31,234 nucleotides of DNA, from contig CAZLNV010000008.1 in the NCBI GenBank assembly GCA_964561095.1, positions 1 to 31,234 of the forward strand, read 5' to 3'. A program made the position numbers and the translations under genes. Shown here one piece after another: positions 22,439-28,778 of this stretch; the stretch's first letter is position 1, and each line of letters opens with the position of its first letter. The stretch is from CAZLNV01 sp964561095. Lineage in GTDB: Bacteria; Bacillota_I; Bacilli_A; RF39; UBA660. Below the pieces are notes generated by a model, which had not been told where the DNA came from, searched no databases, and worked only from the letters and a program-made list of their open reading frames with translations.

Positions 22439-22455
22439 GCACAAAATAATTGTGC
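22439..22455 (+). promoter_or_regulatory. Hairpin in the rpiB leader
   Basis: GCACAA (22439-22444) and TTGTGC (22450-22455) flank a five-base loop about 20 bases before the rpiB ATG. No T run follows, so it is a leader structure or operator rather than a terminator. Confidence 0.4.
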
Positions 22456-22475
22456 GTTAAAGAAAGGAATATAAT

Positions 22476-22895
22476 ATGAACATTATTATTGGTAGTGACC
22501 ACCATGGTTACGAGTTGAAAAGAGAGCTTATTAAATATCTAACTTCTTTGGGGTATCAGGTAATTGACGAAGGTACAAATTCATCTGAAAGTGTCGATTA
22601 TCCAATATATGCAAAAAAAGTATGTGAAAAAGTAATAAATGGTAATTTGGGTATTCTTATATGTGGCAGCGGAATTGGTATGTCTATCGCGGCTAATAAA
22701 ATAAAAGGAATAAGATGTGCTAAAGTTGATAACATTGAAGAAGCATCTTTAGCAAGACTTCATAATGATGCAAATGTAATAGCAATTTCAAGTAAAAAAA
22801 GTATAGATGAGGCAAATGAGATTATATTAAAATTTGTTTCTACAAATTTTTCTAATGAAGATAGACACATAAGAAGAATAAAAGAAATAGAATAA
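22476..22895 (+). CDS. rpiB: Ribose-5-phosphate isomerase B
   Basis: Interconverts ribose 5-phosphate and ribulose 5-phosphate in the pentose phosphate pathway. The 139 residues match the RpiB/LacAB family. SDHHGYELK (7-15) binds the substrate phosphate, and Cys63 in ILICGSGIGMSIAANK is the catalytic base position. The C-terminal block is EDRHIRRI. LacA/LacB or an allose isomerase role is possible for this family, but the neighbouring prfA, spoIIR and mntP genes match the position of B. subtilis ywlF (rpiB). AAAGGAAT precedes the ATG. Confidence 0.9.
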   Translation: MNIIIGSDHHGYELKRELIKYLTSLGYQVIDEGTNSSESVDYPIYAKKVCEKVINGNLGILICGSGIGMSIAANKIKGIRCAKVDNIEEASLARLHNDANVIAISSKKSIDEANEIILKFVSTNFSNEDRHIRRIKEIE

Positions 22896-22932
22896 TAGTT
22901 CTAAAATAAAATATTATGAATATAATGCATAT

Positions 22933-23844
22933 ATGAAACATATTATATGCATTTTAATTTTATTAATCCCTTTTTATCTGATAATATCTAATAATAAAGT
23001 TGAAGAAAAAGAAATTCCAGTTAATGTAGAAGTTCAAAAAGAAACAAAAGTAGTTAAATTATTGGATAATGAAGAAATATTATCGATTGATTTAGAAGAT
23101 TATGTATTAGGTGTAGTAGCATGTGAAATGCCAGCGTCTTTTCATGTTGAAGCATTAAAAGCTCAAGCGGTTGCTTCAAGAACATATGCATTAGAAAAAA
23201 TGGGGGATAGTAGTATATATGATTTAGAAAATTCAACAAATAATCAGTGCTATAATGATAAAAATGATATGAAAAAAAAGTGGAAAGCCAGTTATGAACT
23301 ATATTATGATAAAATTAAAAATGCAGTAGAAGAAACGAAAAATGAATATGTAACATATGATGGAAAAATAATAAAAGCTTTATATTTTTCCACATCGAAT
23401 GGGTATACTGAAGATGTAGAGCAAGTATTTGGTGGAAATCAAGAATATTTAGAGTCTGTGTCTTCGCCTTGGGATATAGATAGTTCTACGTATAAAAAAG
23501 AAGTAAAAATTAATGCTGATGTATTTTTAAAAAAGTTAAACATTAGTGATAAAAAAATATATAAAATAGAAATAAATGAAAGAAGCAATAGTGGAAGAAT
23601 TAACTACATAACTATAAATAATACTCGGTTAAAAGGAACAACATTTAGAAAATTATTGGATATAAGATCTACTGATTTTGATATAAAGTTTGAAACCCAA
23701 GAGGTTTCTATAACAACAAGAGGATATGGACATGGTGTTGGCCTTAGTCAATATGGGTCTAATGGAATGGCTAATGAAGGATATACATATAAAGAAATAT
23801 TAAAATACTATTATAAAAACACTGAAATTGATAGTATAAAATAA
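22933..23844 (+). CDS. spoIID: Stage II sporulation protein D (peptidoglycan lytic transglycosylase)
   Basis: Lytic transglycosylase of the DMP complex that thins septal peptidoglycan and drives engulfment. The 303 residues start with a membrane anchor (about 3-19). The SpoIID domain carries YVLGVVACEMPASFHVEALKAQ-type sequence with the catalytic glutamate at residue 65, then SRTYA. The end motif is GYGHGVGLSQYGSNGMA. No Shine-Dalgarno sequence is visible before the ATG, unlike its neighbours, and no alternative start fits better. It is followed by spoIIQ, as in B. subtilis. Sigma-E control is expected by analogy. Confidence 0.94.
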   Translation: MKHIICILILLIPFYLIISNNKVEEKEIPVNVEVQKETKVVKLLDNEEILSIDLEDYVLGVVACEMPASFHVEALKAQAVASRTYALEKMGDSSIYDLENSTNNQCYNDKNDMKKKWKASYELYYDKIKNAVEETKNEYVTYDGKIIKALYFSTSNGYTEDVEQVFGGNQEYLESVSSPWDIDSSTYKKEVKINADVFLKKLNISDKKIYKIEINERSNSGRINYITINNTRLKGTTFRKLLDIRSTDFDIKFETQEVSITTRGYGHGVGLSQYGSNGMANEGYTYKEILKYYYKNTEIDSIK

Positions 23845-23880
23845 AAAAAATTGTAAACACTCTTAAATAGGAGAGTGAAT

Positions 23881-24504
23881 ATGAATAAAAGAAAATTAAT
23901 AGTGCCTTCAATATACATAGTATCAATATTATTAATTATTGGAAGTGTTGTTTTATTAGTAAGCGGTATAAATAATTATTTAAAAGAAAGTGTTGATTAT
24001 GATTATTCTATCAAAAATGTATTTGAAAATACATTACCAGTTGTAAATACCAATAAGCTCATAGTAAAACCATACTTATCAGAAAATGTAAGCATAGGGA
24101 AATATTTTTATGACTACGAAGGTGAAAAAGATGAACAAGAAAAATCACTGGTTTATTATGAGGACACATACATGCAAAATTCAGGTGTTGACTACATAAG
24201 TAATAATGCTTTTGATGTAGTTGCTATTCTAGATGGTGAAGTCATATCAGTTGAAAAGGATGAAACACTTGGCAATATAGTACAAATTAAACATGAAAAT
24301 GATTTAATAAGTATATATCAAGGAATAGAAGAAGTAACGTTAAAAAAAGGTGACAAAATTAACCAAGGGCAAATAATAGGTACTAGTGGAACTTCTAAAG
24401 TAAATCCAGAATATAATTCAACACTACATTTTGAAATATATTATAAAGGTGAAATAATGGACCCCGAAAACTTATATTCTTTAAGCATAGAAGACTTTAG
24501 ATAA
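23881..24504 (+). CDS. spoIIQ: Stage II sporulation protein Q-like, LytM/M23 domain
   Basis: Forespore membrane protein that joins mother-cell SpoIIIAH to form the channel between compartments. The ATG at 23881 has GGAGAG upstream; a GTG two codons earlier overlaps that site. The 207 residues have one membrane segment (about 7-29) and a LytM-type domain (about 95-195). The zinc motif H-x3-D reads NSGVD (Asn100 for His, Asp104 kept). The H-x-H motif reads TLH (Thr181 for His, His183 kept). It therefore probably has no endopeptidase activity, as in B. subtilis SpoIIQ. The spoIID-spoIIQ-spoIIID order supports the call. Confidence 0.87.
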   Translation: MNKRKLIVPSIYIVSILLIIGSVVLLVSGINNYLKESVDYDYSIKNVFENTLPVVNTNKLIVKPYLSENVSIGKYFYDYEGEKDEQEKSLVYYEDTYMQNSGVDYISNNAFDVVAILDGEVISVEKDETLGNIVQIKHENDLISIYQGIEEVTLKKGDKINQGQIIGTSGTSKVNPEYNSTLHFEIYYKGEIMDPENLYSLSIEDFR

Positions 24505-24514
24505 GTCTTTTTTT
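24491..24514 (+). terminator. Terminator after spoIIQ
   Basis: AAGACTT (24491-24497), five-base loop and AAGTCTT (24503-24509) followed by Ts. The spoIIQ stop straddles the loop and the right arm. Confidence 0.8.
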
Positions 24515-24553
24515 CATATTTTATAACCTTATATATATAATTTAATATAGGGG

Positions 24554-24820
24554 TTGATTATAATTAAAAAAGAAATAATACAAAGAATCTCAAACGAAAA
24601 AGATTTTATATTAAAAACAAAAAGCACTATTAGGCAAACTGCTAAAGTTTTTAAAATAAGTAAAAGTACAGTTCATAAGGATTTGCATGAAAGACTAAAA
24701 GAAATAGATCCAAAATCATTTGAAAAAATACAAAAGATAATGCAAAATCATATAGATGTAAGGCACATAAGAGGCGGAGAATCTACCCGTAAAAAGTATC
24801 TTAAAGTCACTCAAAAGTAG
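24554..24820 (+). CDS. spoIIID: Sporulation transcription factor SpoIIID
   Basis: Small helix-turn-helix protein that switches mother-cell transcription from sigma-E toward sigma-K genes. About 85-88 residues. The hallmark STVHKDLHERL (helix-turn-helix) and VRHIRGGESTRKKY match B. subtilis SpoIIID (STVHKDLTERL, IRHLRGGEATKLKY). The start is uncertain. There is no ATG or GTG, and the TTG at 24554 abuts the AGGGG ribosome site without spacing. An ATA at 24560 or ATT at 24563 would be spaced better. Flanked by two hairpins, it is a single-gene unit next to the agr module. Confidence 0.92.
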   Translation: MIIIKKEIIQRISNEKDFILKTKSTIRQTAKVFKISKSTVHKDLHERLKEIDPKSFEKIQKIMQNHIDVRHIRGGESTRKKYLKVTQK

Positions 24821-24837
24821 ACTTTTAGTTGCTTTTT
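24803..24837 (+). terminator. Probable terminator after spoIIID
   Basis: Two alternative stems are possible: AAAGTC (24803-24808) with GACTTT (24820-24825), or AAAAG (24813-24817) with CTTTT (24822-24826) extended by ACT/AGT across a bulged C. A run of five Ts follows. Confidence 0.5.
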
Positions 24838-24883
24838 ATAGTAATAAAATAATTATGTGTTATTATTTTTATTGTGATGATAA

Positions 24884-25591
24884 ATGATAAATTTTATAAT
24901 TGTTGAAGATAATAGTATTCATAGAAAGAATACAGAAAAAATCATATTAAAATATATGATGCAAAATAAATTTGAGTTTGAAATTTTTTCGTTTGACAAA
25001 GAGACTCCAGAATTACTAAAACTTATAAAAGATAACGAAGACAATAATATTTATATATTGGATTTTGAATTGCCTAATACAAATGCTATTGAACTTTCGA
25101 GAGAAATACGAAAGAATGATTGGAGAAGCCCAATAATAATATTAACCGCATATGGAGGATTAGCATTTGAATCGTTTAAACAACGCTTACAAATTTTAGA
25201 TTTTATACCAAAACAATATAAAGCAGAAAAAAGTTTAATAGAATCTTTTAATATTTGCATAAAACAATTAAAAATATCTAAATCATTAAAGTTAAATTAT
25301 AATTATACTGACTATAATATTCCATATGATAAAATACTTTATATTTATAGAGACACTGTAGAAAGAAAAATATCAATAGTAACAAAAAACTCAGAATATA
25401 AAATAAGAATAAATATGAAAGATATAAAAAAATTATTACCAGAATATTTTAAATATTCACATAAAGCATGTATAATAAATACAACACAAGTAGAGGCATA
25501 TGATTGGAAAAATTATGAGATTTATTTTAGCTCAGCTCAAAAAACCAACCTATTATCAAGAACACACAAAAAGGAGCTGATGCAAAAATGA
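24884..25591 (+). CDS. agrA: AgrA-type LytTR response regulator
   Basis: Response regulator of a peptide quorum-sensing system, 235 residues. The receiver domain (about 1-120) has the acidic pair Glu8-Asp9, phospho-acceptor Asp60 in YILDFELP, the Thr of ILTAYGG and the Lys of FIPK. The LytTR DNA-binding domain (about 130-232) contains ILYIYRD, FKYSHKACIINT and the final LSRTHKKEL. The start is fixed by an in-frame stop directly upstream. The ribosome site is weak (GTGATGA). It overlaps agrC by four bases (ATGA). In Staphylococcus the order is agrBDCA; here agrA precedes agrC, and agrBD lie opposite. Confidence 0.9.
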   Translation: MINFIIVEDNSIHRKNTEKIILKYMMQNKFEFEIFSFDKETPELLKLIKDNEDNNIYILDFELPNTNAIELSREIRKNDWRSPIIILTAYGGLAFESFKQRLQILDFIPKQYKAEKSLIESFNICIKQLKISKSLKLNYNYTDYNIPYDKILYIYRDTVERKISIVTKNSEYKIRINMKDIKKLLPEYFKYSHKACIINTTQVEAYDWKNYEIYFSSAQKTNLLSRTHKKELMQK

Positions 25592-26880
25592 GATGGTGGG
25601 AAGTAATAATACATATTTTCGGCATTTTATTTTGTTATTTTGCATACTTAAAATGTTATTCATTAGCATTTAAAGTAAAACCAAAAACACCAAAAATTAT
25701 TGAAATTTTTGCCTATATTTTTTTAGCAATAATTGCTTATTGTAATACTTTTTATAATTATGGTTTTTCAAAAATTATAATTAGTTTTTTCGAGATTTTT
25801 ATAGTGCTTAAAATTTTTTATAAAAACAATATGAAAGACACATTTATAAGAGTAAGCATTTTATATTTATTAGGATGGATTTTGGAATTGATTTTTAGTG
25901 CAATTTTTATATATTTTGTTTTTTATAGTGTTCAGCAGATAGACCAAAATTTAATAGTTAAAGCATTGTTTTCGATTGTAATGATGTTAGCGCTATTGCT
26001 GTGTTGCTATAATAATAAAATCAAAAAAATTTTGAATAGTATATACAACTATATGGATAAAGTATTAAATTTAACAATTATAATAATATTTTTTATAATT
26101 AGTTTAGTTGTTTTATCTTATTATTTGATAGTTACAACAGATGCATTTTCGAGTGTGACAATTATATTGCTATTAGTTGTATTAGTACTTTTATTTACAA
26201 CAAGTATTATTCAAGTGATTAAAAGTAAAAAAGCTGAGGAAAAGCAAGAAATATTGTTAACGTTTATGAAAGAATATGAAATACTTATTGATAACGAGCG
26301 TATTGCTAGGCATGAAACTGTTAATAATTTGCTCACACTTAAAAGCATTAAAAATAAAAATACAAAAGAATATAATAAAATTTTAGAAGAGATGCTAGAA
26401 AGTTACAAGACAAAAAGAACATTTAAGGGAATATATGAGTTACCTTCGGGTTTAAAAGGATTATTTTACTATAAAATATATGATATGAAAAATAAGAATA
26501 TAGAAGTGTTTATGAATGTTTCAGATAAAATGGTAAAAAATTTAGATGAACTATCCTCCAAAACATTATCAAGATTGTGTAAGATACTTGGTATTCTTTT
26601 AGATAATGCTCGTGAAGCAGCAGAAAAATCCAAAGAAAAATTGGTTGTAATAGATGCTTATAAAGAGAATAATGAATTAATTGTATATATTGAGAATACA
26701 ATGTGCAAAGAAAAGTTAGATATAAACAAATTAAAAGAAAAAGGTTTTAGTACAAAAGGTAAAAATAGAGGATATGGACTTTTCTTAATAGATAAAGTTT
26801 TAAATGAAACAAATAAAATTGAATTTAGTCAAAAAATTGAAAATAGTAAATTTATATCTATTGTAAAAATAAAAAAGTAA
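25588..26880 (+). CDS. agrC: AgrC-type sensor histidine kinase
   Basis: Membrane receptor kinase for a cyclic peptide pheromone, 430 residues. The N-terminal half (about 1-205) has six to seven hydrophobic segments and forms the sensor. The dimerisation helix carries the likely phospho-acceptor His242 in RIARHETVNNLL, followed by Glu rather than the Asp common in AgrC. The GHKL ATPase domain has the N box LLDNAREAAEKS and the G box KGKNRGYGLFLI. It starts inside agrA and is surely cotranslated with it. It ends in a hairpin shared with agrD on the other strand. Receptor specificity for the AgrD peptide next door is inference from linkage. Confidence 0.9.
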   Translation: MRWWEVIIHIFGILFCYFAYLKCYSLAFKVKPKTPKIIEIFAYIFLAIIAYCNTFYNYGFSKIIISFFEIFIVLKIFYKNNMKDTFIRVSILYLLGWILELIFSAIFIYFVFYSVQQIDQNLIVKALFSIVMMLALLLCCYNNKIKKILNSIYNYMDKVLNLTIIIIFFIISLVVLSYYLIVTTDAFSSVTIILLLVVLVLLFTTSIIQVIKSKKAEEKQEILLTFMKEYEILIDNERIARHETVNNLLTLKSIKNKNTKEYNKILEEMLESYKTKRTFKGIYELPSGLKGLFYYKIYDMKNKNIEVFMNVSDKMVKNLDELSSKTLSRLCKILGILLDNAREAAEKSKEKLVVIDAYKENNELIVYIENTMCKEKLDINKLKEKGFSTKGKNRGYGLFLIDKVLNETNKIEFSQKIENSKFISIVKIKK

Positions 26881-26894
26881 TTTCTTACTTTTTT
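26871..26894. terminator. Bidirectional terminator between agrC and agrD
   Basis: AAAAAAGTAA (26871-26880), loop TTTC and TTACTTTTTT (26885-26894) form a perfect 10-base stem. A and T runs flank it on both strands, so it can end both the agrAC and the convergent agrBD transcripts. Confidence 0.85.
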
Positions 26895-26899
26895 GTTTT

Positions 26900-27007
26900 T
26901 TATAATAAACTTTCTGGCATTTCTGCTTCATCAACCCAGAAAAAATAGCATCCACCCATAGCTGTTAAAGCCACTAATGAACCAATCAACGCAAATAATT
27001 TTGTCAT
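26900..27007 (-). CDS. agrD: AgrD-type autoinducing peptide precursor
   Basis: A 35-residue ORF in the gap between agrB and agrC, with AAAGGAGG five bases before its ATG. It has the three-part AgrD design. The leader (1-19) starts MTKLFALIGS and is hydrophobic. The core is CYFFW (Cys20 to Trp24). The acidic tail is VDEAEMPESLL, with the conserved Pro31 and Leu near the end, comparable to the staphylococcal DEVEVPKEL tail. AgrB is expected to cut after Trp24 and close a Cys20-Trp24 thiolactone. The ring resembles the hydrophobic rings known from Listeria and Clostridium. The exact N-terminal trimming (none, G, GG or longer) cannot be read from sequence. It lies 24 bases downstream of agrB. Confidence 0.9.
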   Translation of the reverse strand: MTKLFALIGSLVALTAMGGCYFFWVDEAEMPESLL

Positions 27008-27031
27008 TTTTACCTCCTTTTCAAATTATTT

Positions 27032-27640
27032 TTAAGCTGCTAGCGCTTTCTTATAATATTTATAGTTAGCATATTTCAGCTTAAATACCTTATATGTTAG
27101 CGGGCAAATCATGAAACATTCTAATATTAATGAAAACATAATTGCATTTTGAATAATTACATTAGTTGTAATAAATGAATATACTGTAATTCCTATTGCA
27201 GTAATTGTTGTTATAATTTTATATAGAATTCTTTTGTTTTTCCTAATCAATGGTCTTTTTTCTGTATCTGCAGGAGCATATATTGCTATAAATATGATTG
27301 ATGTAATTGATAAAATAATTCGTATATATAAGTTTATGGTTAGTGTTTTTACTAAAAATGGTAAAAGCATAAATATAATTCCCGAAGTAATCCAGCATTG
27401 CCAACTCTTTTTTGTATGAAGCCCAAATCCTGTAGTTCTTAATGCTCCATAAAACAGCAGTATTAAAAGTAGTTCTTTAAATATTCCTAAAAGATATGCA
27501 AAAGTAAAGTATACTATTGTTTTAGTTATTGTTATGTATAGAGATTCAAGCCCATATTTAATTTCTAAAAGTTTTTCTTCATCATAATTTTCTTTTGTTT
27601 TTATTGAATTCATGATTTTATTTATTATAAACTTTTTCAT
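27032..27640 (-). CDS. agrB: AgrB-type peptide-processing membrane protease
   Basis: Integral membrane cysteine endopeptidase that removes the AgrD tail and forms the thiolactone. The 202 residues have about six hydrophobic segments. The catalytic pair is His75 and Cys82 in RTTGFGLHTKKSWQC, with the same seven-residue spacing as His77/Cys84 of S. aureus AgrB. The family block YAPADTEKRPL follows (about 120-130). GGAG precedes the ATG. It is cotranscribed with agrD on the minus strand, opposite to agrAC and head-on to replication. No clear sigma-A promoter was found in the 240-base spacer to cspA, which also holds an imperfect inverted repeat. Confidence 0.93.
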   Translation of the reverse strand: MKKFIINKIMNSIKTKENYDEEKLLEIKYGLESLYITITKTIVYFTFAYLLGIFKELLLILLFYGALRTTGFGLHTKKSWQCWITSGIIFMLLPFLVKTLTINLYIRIILSITSIIFIAIYAPADTEKRPLIRKNKRILYKIITTITAIGITVYSFITTNVIIQNAIMFSLILECFMICPLTYKVFKLKYANYKYYKKALAA

Positions 27641-27722
27641 ATTTACTCCATTGATTCTATTTTAACAAATAAGTATTATTCTATATGCAAGATGACTTCA
27701 TATTAAATTTTTATTGTTTTAT

Positions 27723-27765
27723 CTTAAAGAAGAAATAATAAGAGACATTATTTTTTCACTTTAAG
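27723..27765. repeat. Imperfect inverted repeat between agrB and cspA
   Basis: CTTAAAG (27723-27729) pairs with CTTTAAG (27759-27765), and an inner AAATAAT (27733-27739) pairs with ATTATTT (27747-27753), around a seven-base loop. It lies in the divergent spacer between agrB and cspA, about 90 bases from agrB and 117 from cspA. It could be a regulator site or an RNA structure; function unknown. Confidence 0.4.
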
Positions 27766-27829
27766 CAAAAGTTATAATATTTAAAACAATAAATATGTAT
27801 ATAATCAATATTTAAAATACAATAGGTAT

Positions 27830-27861
27830 GCTACATATCATTTGGTACTGAGTAGCGGTAC
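27830..27861 (+). promoter_or_regulatory. Structured leader of the cold-shock gene
   Basis: GCTAC (27830-27834) can pair with GTAGC (27852-27856), while GTAC (27845-27848) can pair with GTAC (27858-27861). The two pairings cannot form together, because they interleave. The site lies just before the ribosome-binding region (GGGAAGG). Cold-shock genes often have temperature-sensitive leaders, but a switch here is only inferred. Confidence 0.35.
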
Positions 27862-27881
27862 AAAGAAGGGAAGGTGTTAAT

Positions 27882-28103
27882 TTGAGTAAGGGTCGTGTTA
27901 AGTGGTTTAACAACGAAAAGGGATATGGGTTTATTGAGTGTAGTGAACTAGAAAATCAAGATATTTTTGTTCATTATTCGGCCATAGAACGAGAAGGTTA
28001 CAAAACTCTTAAAGAAGGTGACGTTGTGGAATTTAGTTTAATAACAACTGCAAAGGGTCACCAAGCGATTAATGTTAGAGAAGTAAAATTAACAACTGTA
28101 TAA
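27882..28103 (+). CDS. Cold-shock domain protein
   Basis: A 73-residue single cold-shock domain that binds single-stranded nucleic acid and melts RNA structure. The opening is SKGRVKWFNNEKGYGFIE with RNP1 (KGYGFI); RNP2 is DIFVHYS. The start is a TTG at 27882, placed by the GGGAAGG site about seven bases upstream; no ATG is available in frame. A TATAAT at 27810-27815 with weak -35 may serve as promoter. The gene is monocistronic, with a structured leader and a strong terminator. Confidence 0.93.
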   Translation: MSKGRVKWFNNEKGYGFIECSELENQDIFVHYSAIEREGYKTLKEGDVVEFSLITTAKGHQAINVREVKLTTV

Positions 28104-28104
28104 A

Positions 28105-28131
28105 ACACCCATTTTGGTGGTGTGTTTTTTT
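28105..28131 (+). terminator. Terminator after the cold-shock gene
   Basis: ACACC (28105-28109) pairs with GGTGT (28119-28123), followed by a seven-base T run. It begins two bases after the stop codon. Confidence 0.75.
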
Positions 28132-28198
28132 ATGTAAATAGAAGTATCATAAGTAGTAAAAAATATGCTTTTGTGATAAACTATTAATAGGAGGATAT

Positions 28199-28720
28199 AT
28201 GAAATATATTGTAAGAGGCGATAATGTAGAAGTTACAGATTCAATAAAAAATTATATTGAAGAGAAATTATCTAAAATGGATAAGTATTTTGAAAAGCCC
28301 AATGAGATTGAGGCAAAAATTATAGTTTCGGTGAATGGGATAGATCAAAAATTAGAAGTAACAATTAATGGAAACAAATATTTTATAAGAGCTGAGGAAG
28401 TACATCATGATTTATATTCTGCGATTGATATAGTTATTGATAAATTAGAAAGGCAATTTAGAAAATATAAAACAAAAATATTTAATAAAATAAAAAAAGA
28501 AGAAATACCAAATGATATAGAGGAATATTTTGAGGAGCCTGAAGAAGAAATTGTAAAAAGGAAACAAATTTTTTTAAAACCTATGGATGAAGAAGAAGCA
28601 ATTACTCAGATGGAATTGTTAGAGCATACATTCTTTGTGTTTAAAAATATAGAAACTGATTCAGTATGTGTACTTTATAAGAGAAAAGATGGAGCATACG
28701 GCATATTGGAAACTAAATAG
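28199..28720 (+). CDS. hpf: Long-form ribosome hibernation promoting factor
   Basis: Joins ribosomes into inactive 100S dimers in stationary phase. The 173 residues have the two domains of long HPF. The N-terminal ribosome-binding domain (about 1-100) carries MKYIVRGDNVEVTDSIKNYIEEKL and the HHDLYSAIDIVIDKLERQ region; an acidic linker follows. The C-terminal dimerisation domain (about 120-173) has KPMDEEEAITQMELLEHTFFVF. AGGAGG precedes the ATG. The hpf-secA order is the same as in B. subtilis, where hpf (yvyD) is stress- and stationary-phase-induced. No sigma-B or sigma-H promoter is convincing here. Confidence 0.95.
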   Translation: MKYIVRGDNVEVTDSIKNYIEEKLSKMDKYFEKPNEIEAKIIVSVNGIDQKLEVTINGNKYFIRAEEVHHDLYSAIDIVIDKLERQFRKYKTKIFNKIKKEEIPNDIEEYFEEPEEEIVKRKQIFLKPMDEEEAITQMELLEHTFFVFKNIETDSVCVLYKRKDGAYGILETK

Positions 28721-28743
28721 ATACGTAATTGTATCTTTTTTTT
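28720..28743 (+). terminator. Terminator after hpf
   Basis: GATAC (28720-28724), six-base loop and GTATC (28731-28735) followed by eight Ts. The first base of the stem is the last base of the hpf stop. Confidence 0.8.
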
Positions 28744-28778
28744 TGTAAAAATGTTAAAATAACTTTTAGGTGATGAAA

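Noticed and set aside
26510..26701. Minus-strand 63-codon frame inside agrC, considered as a second peptide gene
   Set aside because: No ribosome site and no AgrD-like design; the real AgrD is at 26900-27007.
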